In this document: positions 32,309 to 40,518 of the stretch, piece after piece
How positions within the stretch are numbered: the stretch's first letter is position 1
How the letters are laid out: every line of letters begins with the position of its first letter
Notes under the pieces: generated by a model
Told to the model about the DNA's origin: nothing
What the model saw: only the letters and a program-made list of their open reading frames with translations
The model's database searches: none
Assembly (NCBI RefSeq): GCF_004216665.1
Contig: NZ_SGWY01000002.1
Location: forward strand, 472,685 to 536,684
Reading direction: 5' to 3'
DNA length: 64,000 nt
Source of the DNA: Agromyces ramosus
Lineage (GTDB): Bacteria; Actinomycetota; Actinomycetes; Actinomycetales; Microbacteriaceae
Program-made: the position numbers and the translations under genes

Positions 32309-33084
32309 GCATCGCCGCCGTCCGTCCCGACCTGCCGCTCGCGAACGTCAATCCCGTCGCGAAGGTCGCCGCCACGGTGCCGCTCAGCATCGTGCTCGTG
32401 CTCACCCTCGATGCGGTCTCGGCGACCGTCGCGATCCTCTGCGAGATCGTCCTGTTCACGGCCATCGGCCTCGGACCGCTGCTGTGGTCGCCGCGCACGC
32501 TTCCGGTCTGGATCGCGGCGCCGCTCACCGGCATCAGCATGGTGCTCTACGGCGCGCCGTCCGGCGCGGTCCTCTGGGAGTTCGGCATCGTCCATGTCAC
32601 CGAGGGCTCGGTGCAGATCGGGATCGCGACCACGGCGCGGGTCATCGCGATCGCGCTGCCCGCGGTCGTGCTCTTCCTCACGATCGACCCGACCGACCTC
32701 GCGGACGGGCTCGCCCAGACGCTCCGCCTGCCGGCGCGATTCGTGCTCGGTGCGCTCGCGGCGCTCCGGCTCGTGGGCTCGTCGATCGACGATTGGCGCA
32801 CCCTGAGCCTCGCCCGCCGTGCTCGCGGAATCGCCGATCACGGCGCGGTGCGTCGTGGGCTCGGACAGGCCTTCGCCATGCTCGTGCTCGCCATCCGGCG
32901 GGGGAGCACCCTCGCGACGGCGATGGAAGCTCGCGGATTCGGGGCGCCGGGCGAGCGCACCTGGGCTCGCACGGCGCACTTCGGGCGCGCCGAGTGGGTC
33001 GTCGTCGCGGTCGGATGCCTCGTCGCCGCCGCGTCGGCGACCGCCGCGATCGCCACCGGGAGCTGGAATGTCATCTGGTCGTGA
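32305..33084 (+). CDS. ykoC: ECF transporter transmembrane component YkoC
   Basis: 259 residues. Energy-coupling T-component with five or six hydrophobic segments and the cytoplasmic coupling helices. The family's Ala-Arg-Gly type motifs are seen as LARRARGIADHG and MEARGFGAPG. ATG at 32305 overlaps ykoD, consistent with a stoichiometric complex. Confidence 0.94.
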   Translation: MSIAAVRPDLPLANVNPVAKVAATVPLSIVLVLTLDAVSATVAILCEIVLFTAIGLGPLLWSPRTLPVWIAAPLTGISMVLYGAPSGAVLWEFGIVHVTEGSVQIGIATTARVIAIALPAVVLFLTIDPTDLADGLAQTLRLPARFVLGALAALRLVGSSIDDWRTLSLARRARGIADHGAVRRGLGQAFAMLVLAIRRGSTLATAMEARGFGAPGERTWARTAHFGRAEWVVVAVGCLVAAASATAAIATGSWNVIWS

Positions 33085-33105
33085 CGCGCGAGGGATGCCG
33101 CGAGC

Positions 33106-33765
33106 GTGATCGGGACGACCCCCGCACGGGACCCCGACGGGGAGCCGACGGCCGCCGCGGTCCGCGTCGCCCTTGCGGCGGCCCGCGGCATCCGGGCCCC
33201 GCTCGTGCTCCTCGACGGACCGAGCGGCGCAGGGAAGTCGACGCTGGCCGATGCCCTTCGGGCGAACTGGCCGGGTGCGACCCCCGTGCTCGTGCGCCTC
33301 GACGACGCCTACCCCGGCTGGCACGGTCTCGAGCGCGCCGGCGACGCGCTCGCCCGGACGCTCGTGCATCGGCGTCGTCGGGGCGCCATCGGAGGCTGGC
33401 GGCGGTGGGACTGGGCCGGCGATCGCCCGGGTGCGCTCGAGCGCGTGCGCCCCGGCCGCGCGCTCATCATCGAGGGATGCGGCGCATTCGCCGCGGGGGC
33501 GTCGGCGCCCGACGCCGTGCGCATCTGGATCGATGCGCCCGATGCGGTGCGCCGACGACGAGCCCTCGACCGTGACGACGGTGCGTACGATCCGTTCTGG
33601 GACCTCTGGGAACGCCAGTGGCGTCGATACGTGCACCGCACCTCGCCCGAGCGGCGTGCGGCGGTGCGTCTCCGTGCCGCGCCCGACGGACGGGTCGAGC
33701 CCGAGCCGGTCGCGGGTGCGGCTCCTGTGCACGCCCCGATCCCGAGGGCTAACGTAGTCCCATGA
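33106..33765 (+). CDS. P-loop nucleoside-kinase-like ATPase, substrate unknown
   Basis: 219 residues from GTG at 33106. Walker A GPSGAGKST lies at about residues 39-47. LRANWPGATPVLVRLDDAYPGWHG follows in two parts, with Asp-Asp in the position of the base/Mg ligand of uridine-kinase-like folds. A further conserved Glu-Gly in LIIEGCG and an Arg-rich lid (AVRRRRALDRDDG) are seen. It begins 22 bases after ykoC and so probably lies on the riboswitch-controlled transcript. A role in thiamine salvage phosphorylation is possible but not supported by sequence; the alternative is a generic AAA kinase of unknown target. Confidence 0.75.
   Translation: MIGTTPARDPDGEPTAAAVRVALAAARGIRAPLVLLDGPSGAGKSTLADALRANWPGATPVLVRLDDAYPGWHGLERAGDALARTLVHRRRRGAIGGWRRWDWAGDRPGALERVRPGRALIIEGCGAFAAGASAPDAVRIWIDAPDAVRRRRALDRDDGAYDPFWDLWERQWRRYVHRTSPERRAAVRLRAAPDGRVEPEPVAGAAPVHAPIPRANVVP
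33750..33755 (+). promoter_or_regulatory. -10 box TAACGT, leaderless transcript of the 33762 gene
   Basis: TAACGT ends 6 nt before the ATG at 33762, inside the last codons of the kinase gene, so the small gene may have its own promoter in addition to read-through. Confidence 0.45.
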
Positions 33766-34022
33766 GCGCAGACACGGGAGCAGCACAGTACGTCGCCGAA
33801 TTCATCGACGGCCCGCTGGAGGGTGAGTTCGAACACCGCGTCCTCGTGGGGGGCAAGGCCGAGTCGCGCGTGGGCATGATGGCCGCGGTCGATGGGCTGG
33901 AGTCGCTGTTCTGGTACGACGCGGTCGACGAGCGCCAGGTCAACGGGCAGCTGCGGGTGCGCTTCCGCTTCGACGCCGACGACTCCGACCCCGTGGAGTT
34001 CGACGAGGACGACAACGACTGA
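33762..34022 (+). CDS. Small acidic protein, unknown function
   Basis: 86 residues, ATG at 33762 overlapping the preceding stop (ATGA). Beta-rich pattern (AAQYVAEFIDGPLEGEFEHR, then VNGQLRVRFRFDA) with a very acidic C-terminus ending DEDDND. No cysteine, no membrane segment and no family recognised. Its convergent neighbour begins 15 bases downstream on the other strand. Confidence 0.7.
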   Translation: MSADTGAAQYVAEFIDGPLEGEFEHRVLVGGKAESRVGMMAAVDGLESLFWYDAVDERQVNGQLRVRFRFDADDSDPVEFDEDDND

Positions 34023-34037
34023 CGGCCGACCGTGCGG

Positions 34038-35294
34038 TCAGTCCTCCTGGCCGGCGAAGAAGGCTCCGATCAGGGTCGCCGGGTTCGTGAGGCGCCAGAC
34101 CGGCCCGGGATCGCGGATGTCGCCCGCGAGCCGGAGCGGTGACGCGATCTCCCCGGCCGCGGTCGGCACGCTCACCCGTCCGACCTCGCGTCCCTCTGGT
34201 GCGACAGAGAAGTCGTCGACCGAGACGGATGCCTCGCCGAAGGCGCTGCCCCACGCGGCATCCGACCGATCGACCGATGCGACGAGGTCGGCCTGGTCGC
34301 CCCACGGCGCCTCGACCCGGGCGTAGGGTGTTCCCGCGGCGATGACCGTCACCGGCGCGGACGCCGCAGCGGCCGACTCGACCGCGGTCACGACGGCGGG
34401 GTCGAGCGTCTCGTAGTCGGGCATCAGCAGCATCGCGCCCGTGATGCGTCGCGGGCCGCCGTCCACGCCCTCGACGACGGGAAGCTCGGCGGTGTACACG
34501 TAGCTGAGGCCGGCCTGGTCGGTGAAGCTGCGCGTGATCGCGCGCACATCGCCGTCGCTCTCGCGGCCGACGAGATCGGGCACGTTGCGGGCGCCGAGCG
34601 GCGCGGCGCCGGGCTCGTCGAGCATCGCGGCGAGCTGGCCGTCGGCGAGGAGCAGGGCCGCCAGGCGCGCGAGCTCATCGGCGGTGCCGACATTGTCGCC
34701 GGAGAGCCCGGTCGCATCGTCGACCCGGGTGGCGGTGAAGCCCTGCTCGGCGAGCCAGGTGTTGGCCGCCTCGACGTACGGCTCGACGCCGCCGAACGCC
34801 CAGCGGACGAGGGTGTCGGCGTGGTTGTTGCTCGAGGCGAGCAGCACGGCCCGCACGACATCGCGTTCCGTCCAGGTCTCGCCAGGGGAGACCGGCAGGG
34901 ACCTGGATCCCTCGCCCGAGTACCGCAGGTAGTCGGTGTAGTCCTCGGGGCCGATGGGAATGGCCGGTCCGGCGCCGTCTGCCGGAAGCGGCAGCGAATC
35001 GAGGGTCACGAGCAACGTCACCATCTTCGCGGCGCCGCCGATCGGCACGGCCGCGGGGTCGCCGGCCGTCGCGACGGTCTCACCGGCGCCGTCGTCTCCG
35101 ACCACCGCGATCGCGCTCGCCCCCGCCTGGGGCAACGAGAGGGCCGGGACCTCGGCGGCGGACGTGGCAGCTGGTTCGAGTGAGACCGACACCTCGGGAA
35201 GCGGCCCGAGGAGCATCGCGGGGCCGTAGACGCCGATGCCGAGGATCGCGACGGCGCCGATGACGATGCCGATGATCCGGCCGGGGGAGGTCAT
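34038..35294 (-). CDS. DD-carboxypeptidase-like (PBP fold) membrane protein lacking catalytic motifs
   Basis: 418 residues from ATG at 35294. An N-terminal signal anchor lies at about 6-28. The rest resembles D-alanyl-D-alanine carboxypeptidases of the penicillin-binding superfamily, which trim peptidoglycan stem peptides. The first motif should be SxxK; here it reads GGAAK (86-90), with Gly87 in place of the nucleophile serine and Lys90 kept. The second motif survives as SSNN (154-157). The third (KTG) is replaced by DQAG. Catalysis by the standard mechanism is therefore not expected. A regulatory or scaffold role in the cell envelope is inferred. A -10 box ends 7 nt before the start. Confidence 0.8.
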   Translation of the reverse strand: MTSPGRIIGIVIGAVAILGIGVYGPAMLLGPLPEVSVSLEPAATSAAEVPALSLPQAGASAIAVVGDDGAGETVATAGDPAAVPIGGAAKMVTLLVTLDSLPLPADGAGPAIPIGPEDYTDYLRYSGEGSRSLPVSPGETWTERDVVRAVLLASSNNHADTLVRWAFGGVEPYVEAANTWLAEQGFTATRVDDATGLSGDNVGTADELARLAALLLADGQLAAMLDEPGAAPLGARNVPDLVGRESDGDVRAITRSFTDQAGLSYVYTAELPVVEGVDGGPRRITGAMLLMPDYETLDPAVVTAVESAAAASAPVTVIAAGTPYARVEAPWGDQADLVASVDRSDAAWGSAFGEASVSVDDFSVAPEGREVGRVSVPTAAGEIASPLRLAGDIRDPGPVWRLTNPATLIGAFFAGQED

Positions 35295-35301
35295 GGGATT
35301 C

Positions 35302-35307
35302 AGCGTA
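35302..35307 (-). promoter_or_regulatory. -10 box TACGCT, leaderless transcript of the carboxypeptidase-like gene
   Basis: On the minus strand TACGCT is followed by 7 bases and the ATG at 35294. Confidence 0.5.
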
Positions 35308-35319
35308 ACCCGGCCCGGA

Positions 35320-35667
35320 TCACGCCCAGCCCAGGTCGTGCAGCCGGTCGTCGTCGATCCCGTAGAAGTGCGCGATCTCGTGCACCAGGGTGACGTGGAT
35401 CTCCTCGCGGAGCTCCTGCTCGTCGGCCGCGATCGCGAGCAGCGGCTCGCGGAACAGGATGATGCGGTCGGGCATCTCGCCCATGCCGTAGCGGTCGCGT
35501 TCGGTCAGCGCGTAGCCGTCGTAGAGGCCGAGCAGGTCGAGCGATCCGTCCTCGGGTCGGTCCTCGACGACGAACACGACGTTCTCGAGTCCGTCGACCA
35601 TGTCGTCCGGCAATCGGTCGAGCTCATCGACCACCATCGCCTCGAACGCTTCGGCATCGAGTTGCAC
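35320..35667 (-). CDS. Minimal zincin metallopeptidase family protein
   Basis: 115 residues from GTG at 35667. The zinc site HExxH appears as VHEIAHFYGIDDDRLHDLGW near the C-terminus, the hallmark of the minimal-gluzincin family (PF06262). These small cytoplasmic proteins have the metal site but largely unknown substrates. It lies between tRNA-His and the carboxypeptidase-like gene, 25 bases from the latter. Confidence 0.85.
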   Translation of the reverse strand: MQLDAEAFEAMVVDELDRLPDDMVDGLENVVFVVEDRPEDGSLDLLGLYDGYALTERDRYGMGEMPDRIILFREPLLAIAADEQELREEIHVTLVHEIAHFYGIDDDRLHDLGWA

Positions 35668-35701
35668 GACCTGCTCCGTTCGGAGGCGTGGGATGACTTG
35701 G

Positions 35702-35775
35702 GGTGAGTAACGGGGCTTGAACCCGCGACCTCCTGGACCACAACCAGGCGCTCTACCGACTGAGCTATACCCACC
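35702..35775 (-). tRNA. tRNA-His (GTG)
   Basis: Minus-strand cloverleaf with acceptor GTGGGTA pairing with TACTCAC and an extra 5' G opposite a C discriminator, the tRNA-His identity pair. The D-arm contains AGCTCAGTCGGTAGAGC. The anticodon stem CCTGG/CCAGG encloses TTGTGGT (anticodon GTG), and the T-loop is TTCAAGC. The CCA end is not fully encoded. Confidence 0.95.
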
Positions 35776-35817
35776 ATGTACCGACCGCCGAGGCGATCTG
35801 GCAACTCAAAGAGACTA

Positions 35818-36438
35818 CTACACCTTGGCCTCGAACTCGTCCACCACGGAGGCTGCGAGCGACTGCAGCTCCTGGCTCGATGGGCCGGGGTCGGCGACGA
35901 AGATCGCGCGCCGGTAGTACTGCAGCTCGCGGATGGACTCGAGGATGTCGGCGAGGGCCCGGTGGCCGCCGTTCTTGGCGGGGGAGTTGAAGTACGCGCG
36001 CGGGTACCAGCGCTTGGCGAGCTCCTTGATGGAGGAGACGTCGACGTTGCGGTAGTGCAGGTGACCGTCGAGCCGAGGCATGTACTTGGCGAGGAACGAG
36101 CGATCGGTGCCGATCGTGTTGCCCGCCAACGGCGCCTTCTGCTCCTCGGGAACGTGCTTCAGCACGTATTCGAGCACCTCGTACTCGGCCTCGGCGACGC
36201 TGACGCCGTTGGGGATCTCCTCGATGAGCCCGGACTCGGTGTGCATCGCCCGCACGAACTCGCCCATGTTCTCGAGGGCGCTCGCGTCGGGCCTGATGAC
36301 GATGCTGAGCCCGGCATCGACGGGGTTGAGGTCGTAGTCGGTGATGATGACGGCGATCTCTACCAGCTCGTCGACCTCGAGGTCGAGGCCGGTCATCTCG
36401 CAGTCGATCCAGACCAGTCGGTCGCTCGGGGTTGCCAT
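35818..36438 (-). CDS. orn: Oligoribonuclease Orn
   Basis: 206 residues from ATG at 36438. 3'-5' exonuclease that degrades RNA di- to pentanucleotides, including pGpG from cyclic-di-GMP turnover. DEDDh residues are visible: Asp and Glu in WIDCEMTGLD, Asp in the middle region, and His/Asp in GGHRALADI. Length and N-terminus fit the family. A -10 box ends 6 nt before the ATG. Confidence 0.96.
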   Translation of the reverse strand: MATPSDRLVWIDCEMTGLDLEVDELVEIAVIITDYDLNPVDAGLSIVIRPDASALENMGEFVRAMHTESGLIEEIPNGVSVAEAEYEVLEYVLKHVPEEQKAPLAGNTIGTDRSFLAKYMPRLDGHLHYRNVDVSSIKELAKRWYPRAYFNSPAKNGGHRALADILESIRELQYYRRAIFVADPGPSSQELQSLAASVVDEFEAKV

Positions 36439-36444
36439 GCGGCG

Positions 36445-36450
36445 ATTCTA
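36445..36450 (-). promoter_or_regulatory. -10 box TAGAAT, leaderless orn transcript
   Basis: On the minus strand TAGAAT is followed by CGCCGC and then the ATG at 36438. Confidence 0.55.
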
Positions 36451-36497
36451 CCGGGGGCGTCGGACAGGCACTCGGCCCGTGCGCGCGTCCACGCTCC

Positions 36498-36503
36498 TAG
36501 GCT
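36498..36503 (+). promoter_or_regulatory. -10 box TAGGCT, leaderless transcript of the 36510 kinase gene
   Basis: TAGGCT ends 6 nt before the GTG at 36510. Confidence 0.55.
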
Positions 36504-36509
36504 GGGCGG

Positions 36510-37103
36510 GTGGCGACATTCGACGAGCTCCTGCACGCCATCGATGCGGTGCGAGCGCAGCGGACGCGCACGGTGGTCGGTGTCTCGGGGTTCGGCGGGG
36601 CCGGCAAGTCGACCCTCGCGCGCCGCCTCGTCGACACGGTGCGCGGCAGCGCCCGGATGCGCGGCGACGACTTCGTCGATCCGACCCTCGCCGGCGAACG
36701 CTCGACCGATTGGTCCGCGGTGGAGCGGATGCGCCTGCGGAGCGAAGTGGTCGATCCCTTCCGCGCCGGTACTCCGAGCACGTTCCGCCGCTACGACTGG
36801 CTGACGGCCGCCCTCGCCTCCGCCGAGCCGCTGCCCGCGGCCGAGGTCCTCGTCATCAATGCGGTGGGCCTGTTCCATCCCGATCTCGACGGGGCGCTGG
36901 ACCTGCGCGTGTGGGTCGATGTCGAGCTCGACGTCGCGACGGTCCGCGGGAAGGCGCGCGACCATCGCTCCGGCAAGGACCACGACCGACTGTGGGAGGA
37001 CGTATGGACGCCGAACGAGCGCGACTTCGCGGAACGATTCCATCCGCGGGATGCGGCGGATGTGCTGTATGTCCCAGATGGCGACCCCGAACCCGGCGGA
37101 TGA
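36510..37103 (+). CDS. Uridine-kinase-like P-loop protein
   Basis: 197 residues from GTG at 36510. Walker A is in VSGFGGAGKSTLARR at about residues 26-40. RGDDFVDPTL provides the acidic substrate-side residues, and the lid region RGKARDHRSGKDHDRLW contains the expected basic residues. Fold-level similarity to uridine kinase/phosphoribulokinase is clear; the substrate is not. It is divergent from orn with a separate leaderless promoter. A second, different P-loop kinase is at 33106. Confidence 0.85.
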   Translation: MATFDELLHAIDAVRAQRTRTVVGVSGFGGAGKSTLARRLVDTVRGSARMRGDDFVDPTLAGERSTDWSAVERMRLRSEVVDPFRAGTPSTFRRYDWLTAALASAEPLPAAEVLVINAVGLFHPDLDGALDLRVWVDVELDVATVRGKARDHRSGKDHDRLWEDVWTPNERDFAERFHPRDAADVLYVPDGDPEPGG

Positions 37104-37156
37104 CGCGTGACGGTCGATCGGGAGGCTCGCGTTCGCGGCATCCGACTGCCGCGCGG

Positions 37157-37229
37157 TGCCCCCGGCAGGAATCGAACCTGCGACCGACAGATTAGAAGGC
37201 TGCTGCTCTATCCGCTGAGCTACGGGGGC
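37157..37229 (-). tRNA. tRNA-Arg (TCT)
   Basis: Minus-strand cloverleaf: acceptor GCCCCCG pairs with CGGGGGC, the D-arm contains AGCTCAGCGGATAGAGC, the anticodon loop CTTCTAA gives TCT, and the T-loop is TTCGATT. Discriminator A at 37157; CCA not encoded. Confidence 0.95.
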
Positions 37230-37260
37230 CGACCCGGCCAGCATACCGGGCGCCGCCGAG

Positions 37261-38481
37261 TCAGCCCTCTGTGGGCACGTGCACGTCGTCGTCGGGCTTC
37301 AGCGCCGCGGCATCCGGGGACCTGCGGCGCACGGTCAACGCGATGAGCGGGAAGAGCAGCACCGAGAGCATGCCGGCACCGACGAGCGCTGCCGCCGTGC
37401 CGGTCGAGAGGTCACCCTGATCCACTCCGATCGCCGTGACGGCGACGATGATCGGCAGCCCGGTCGCGCCGAAGAACGCGGTCGCGACGAGATCGGCGCG
37501 GCTCGAGCCGGGCGGCGCAGCGAGCAACGACGGGACGCCGCGGACGAGGAGCAGCAGCACGATGCTGATGGCGAGAAGGGCGATCGTCCACGGATCGGCG
37601 AAGAGGGCCTCCAGGTCGTACGTCACGCCCGTGTAGATGAAGAAGATCGGCACGAGGAAGCCGTAGCCGAGCGCCTCGATCTTGCCCTCCATGATCTCGA
37701 CGTCGTGCTCGGGCGCGCCGGAGATGAGCATCCGGTAGAGGATTCCGGCGGTGAACGCGCCGAGCAGCATGTCGAGGTCGAGCACCAGGCTGAGGGCGAC
37801 GAGCACGACGAGCACGAGCACCACGAGCCGGACGCCGAACTGGCCGCTCGTGTGCAGCGTCGCGGTGATGATCCGGTGCAGTCGCCGGCCGGCACCTCGA
37901 GCCGCGAGCCAGATGGCGATGGCGGCGACGAGCGCGAAGGCCAGCAGCACGAGCATCGCCACGAGCGGTGACCGACCCCCGAGGAAGATGGAGATCGCGA
38001 GCAGCGGACCGAACTCGCCCACGGCGCCGAGCGCGATGACCGCGATGCCGAACGGCGTCCTGAGGTCTCCGGAATCGCGCAGCACGGGCATGATCGTGCC
38101 GAGTGCGGTCGATGTGAGCGCGATGGCGATGAACACGGCGGCGGATGCGTGCGCGGCGAAGGTCACCGCGATGCCGAACGCGGCCGCGAGGGAGATGATC
38201 CAGCCGATCGCCGCGCGCGTGATGGGCCTCCCACGGATCGTCGCGAAGTCGATCTCGTTGCCGGCGAGGAAGAAGAGCATCGCGAGCCCGAACTCCGAGA
38301 GGAACGACAGGAAGTCGTCGGGGACGATCCAACCGAGGACGGCCGGTCCGAGCAGCAGGCCGAGCAGGATCTCGAACACCACGAGCGGGATCGCCACCAC
38401 CCGGCCGAAGGCGCGCACGAGCAGCGGCGCCGCGACCGCGACCGCCGGGACGAGCACCAGCGTGCCGATCGAGACCTCCAC
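37261..38481 (-). CDS. Cation:proton antiporter (CPA2 family)
   Basis: 406 residues from GTG at 38481, with GGGGGG upstream. About 12 hydrophobic segments. The CPA2 Na+/H+ exchanger domain shows [14 protein letters not shown] near residue 45, FLAGNEID at about 75 (acidic residue of the ion site) and [16 protein letters not shown]. No C-terminal RCK/TrkA-N nucleotide-binding domain, unlike KefB/KefC; the tail is a short acidic stretch. Likely exchanges K+ or Na+ for protons, which ion being uncertain. A possible -10 (TAGCAT on this strand, 38525-38530) lies further upstream. Confidence 0.9.
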   Translation of the reverse strand: MEVSIGTLVLVPAVAVAAPLLVRAFGRVVAIPLVVFEILLGLLLGPAVLGWIVPDDFLSFLSEFGLAMLFFLAGNEIDFATIRGRPITRAAIGWIISLAAAFGIAVTFAAHASAAVFIAIALTSTALGTIMPVLRDSGDLRTPFGIAVIALGAVGEFGPLLAISIFLGGRSPLVAMLVLLAFALVAAIAIWLAARGAGRRLHRIITATLHTSGQFGVRLVVLVLVVLVALSLVLDLDMLLGAFTAGILYRMLISGAPEHDVEIMEGKIEALGYGFLVPIFFIYTGVTYDLEALFADPWTIALLAISIVLLLLVRGVPSLLAAPPGSSRADLVATAFFGATGLPIIVAVTAIGVDQGDLSTGTAAALVGAGMLSVLLFPLIALTVRRRSPDAAALKPDDDVHVPTEG

Positions 38482-38604
38482 GTCGCACCCCCCGGATCCG
38501 GCGCCGCGGTCCGCGCCTGCCGTGATGCTAGCGGAGCGCGGCCACGACGGCCGAGATCACGCGACGGCGTCGGGCGGTGTTGCGTCCGCGAAACACGTCG
38601 GCGG

Positions 38605-38610
38605 TATCGT
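38605..38610 (+). promoter_or_regulatory. -10 box TATCGT, leaderless nadE transcript
   Basis: TATCGT ends 6 nt before the ATG at 38617, which fixes that start inside a longer open frame. Confidence 0.55.
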
Positions 38611-38616
38611 CGAGGG

Positions 38617-39438
38617 ATGCGCGACCTGCAGGCGAGCATCATCGCCGAACTCAATGTCAGCCCGGTCATCGACCCCGCCGAGCAGGTACGTGCTCGGATC
38701 GACTTCCTCAAGGCCTACCTCCGAACGACGGGCGCCGCCGGCTTCATCCTCGGGATCAGCGGCGGCCAGGACTCGTCGCTGGCGGGACGCCTCTGCCGGA
38801 TGGCGGTCGAGGAGCTCGTCGACGAGGGCGACGCCGCCCGGTTCGTCGCGGTGCGGCTGCCGTACGACGTGCAGCACGACGAGGCCGACGCGCAGGTCGC
38901 CCTCGAGTTCATCCAGCCGCAGGAGTCGATCGAGTTCAACATCCAGGGCGCGGTCGACGGTCTCGGCGAGGAGTACTTCGACGCCACCGGCGTGACGCTG
39001 AGCGACTTCGGCAAGGGCAATGTGAAGGCGCGCATGCGCATGGTCGCGCAGTACGCCTTGGCCGGTGAGAACCACCTGCTCGTGATCGGCACCGACCATG
39101 CGGCCGAGGCGGTCACGGGCTTCTTCACCAAGTACGGCGACGGCGGAGCCGATGTGCTTCCCCTCACCGGGCTCACCAAGCGCCAGGGTCGCGCGCTGCT
39201 CCAGCACCTCGAGGCGCCCGAGCGCATCTACCTGAAGGTGCCGACGGCCGATCTGCTCGACGGGAACCCCGGGCAGTCGGATGAGGCGAACCTCGGCCTG
39301 AAGTACCACGACATCGACGCCTACCTCGAGGGTGAGGAGATCGATCCCGAGATCGCCGATCGCATCGAGGCCCGATTCCTCCAGACCCGCCACAAGCGGG
39401 CGGTGCCGGTCTCGATGTTCGACGACTGGTGGATCTGA
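38617..39438 (+). CDS. nadE: Ammonia-dependent NAD+ synthetase NadE
   Basis: 273 residues from ATG at 38617. Converts deamido-NAD+ to NAD+ with ATP and ammonia. The PP-loop motif SGGQDSS lies at about residues 48-54, and [20 protein letters not shown] and PTADLLD are family motifs. There is no N-terminal glutaminase domain, so this is the short, ammonia-using form rather than the long form known from mycobacteria. An upstream in-frame extension to 38149 overlaps the divergent antiporter and was rejected. Confidence 0.95.
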   Translation: MRDLQASIIAELNVSPVIDPAEQVRARIDFLKAYLRTTGAAGFILGISGGQDSSLAGRLCRMAVEELVDEGDAARFVAVRLPYDVQHDEADAQVALEFIQPQESIEFNIQGAVDGLGEEYFDATGVTLSDFGKGNVKARMRMVAQYALAGENHLLVIGTDHAAEAVTGFFTKYGDGGADVLPLTGLTKRQGRALLQHLEAPERIYLKVPTADLLDGNPGQSDEANLGLKYHDIDAYLEGEEIDPEIADRIEARFLQTRHKRAVPVSMFDDWWI

Positions 39439-39460
39439 GCGAGCTGCGGCCCGGAGCCCG

Positions 39461-40111
39461 CTAGGCCCGGGCGTCGTCGAGCGTCGGCGTCGGGGCCGTT
39501 GCCGTTGCCGGCTCGCCCGGCTGCGGCTCGATCGTCGCCGTCGACTGATAGCGCTCGTGGTGCTGTTCGGCCACCCACGCATCCTGGGCCTCGAGGGCGG
39601 TCTGCTCAGGTTCCTGCCGCTGCGAGCGCCAGCGCACCAGGTCGTTCTGGAACTGCTTGCGAGTGCGCGACGGATGCCGCTGCCACTCCAGCAGGCGGTC
39701 GCGGAACTCGACGACGGCGGGGTCGAGCTGGTAGCCGAACGTGGCCGACGCCCGCTTGAGCTCGTGGAGCTGGTGGGCCGCCCAGTTGGCGGCGACGTCC
39801 GAACCGCGGATCGGCAACAGGCGCACGACCATGTCGGCCTGGCCGACGGCGCGATCCGCGAGCACCTGCTCCTGCGGGGTGAGCGAGTTCCAGACCGATG
39901 CTTCGGTGGCCGCGTCGACCAAGGCCGCGATGGCTGCGGTCTTCGCCTCCCGGTCGCGCTGCGCGATGACCCGCCGGATGGCGGCGGACGCGATCCACGC
40001 GGCGAGCAGCCCGGCCGCGAGCACCGCGACGAAGAGCACCACGCCCGCGAAGACCGCCGGTCGGGCGGCACTCGAGGTGAGCCAGGAGATGAGGTCGTTC
40101 CACCACTGCAT
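39461..40111 (-). CDS. Single-span membrane protein of unknown function
   Basis: 216 residues from ATG at 40111. A hydrophobic segment at about 19-44 is followed by a basic helical region (RRVIAQRDREAK) and a mostly helical cytoplasmic domain to about residue 170. A Pro/Thr/Ala-rich tail ends the chain. No family recognised. Convergent with nadE; a small GCCCGG/CCGGGC hairpin at 39449-39472 may separate them. Its -10 box ends 6 nt before the ATG. Confidence 0.75.
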   Translation of the reverse strand: MQWWNDLISWLTSSAARPAVFAGVVLFVAVLAAGLLAAWIASAAIRRVIAQRDREAKTAAIAALVDAATEASVWNSLTPQEQVLADRAVGQADMVVRLLPIRGSDVAANWAAHQLHELKRASATFGYQLDPAVVEFRDRLLEWQRHPSRTRKQFQNDLVRWRSQRQEPEQTALEAQDAWVAEQHHERYQSTATIEPQPGEPATATAPTPTLDDARA

Positions 40112-40117
40112 GTGGGC

Positions 40118-40123
40118 AGGCTA
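40118..40123 (-). promoter_or_regulatory. -10 box TAGCCT, leaderless transcript of the 40111 gene
   Basis: On the minus strand TAGCCT is followed by GCCCAC and the ATG at 40111. Confidence 0.5.
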
Positions 40124-40186
40124 CCCGTGGCGGGTGCCCGCACGGCCGAGGCGCGACGGCGTGCCCGGGATGACGGCGGCCGATGG

Positions 40187-40438
40187 TCAGCGGAAGCACT
40201 CCGCGGCATCCGCCGCCGACCAGAACTCGCCGAGGGCCATCGCGCGGACGCCGCCCCCGACCAGCCGTCGTGCCGCGTAGCGCTCGACGTCGCCGTGGGT
40301 ACGGCGCTCGATGTGGCCGAGCACCGGTCCGCCCGGGAGGGCGACCCGCCAGAGTCCGGCGCCGACCGCGGTGATGGTGAGGCCGGGCGGTGCGGCCGGG
40401 AAGGTCTCGCGCGGGGCGGCGAGCACGGGTGCAGACAT
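40187..40438 (-). CDS. Small hypothetical protein
   Basis: 83 residues from ATG at 40438 with GAGAGGAG upstream. Beta-rich N-terminal half (GLTITAVGAGLWRVALPGG) and a helical C-terminal half ending AADAAECFR. No cysteine pair, no membrane segment and no family recognised. A TAGCCT box on this strand at 40481-40486 could be its promoter. Confidence 0.6.
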   Translation of the reverse strand: MSAPVLAAPRETFPAAPPGLTITAVGAGLWRVALPGGPVLGHIERRTHGDVERYAARRLVGGGVRAMALGEFWSAADAAECFR

Positions 40439-40518
40439 GACGCTCCTCTCATCGTGCAGCCGGCCCTGCGTCTGCGACGAGGCTAGGCGGAGCCGCCGAC
40501 ATCCGGAGCGTGCGCCCC

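Noticed and set aside
35702..37229. tRNA-His and tRNA-Arg as integration sites of a mobile element
   Set aside because: No integrase, no duplicated tRNA 3' end and no compositional break nearby; surrounding genes are housekeeping.
39449..39472. Terminator hairpin between nadE and the 40111 gene
   Set aside because: Arms are only 6 bp with a 12-nt loop in very GC-rich DNA; too weak to annotate as a separate terminator.
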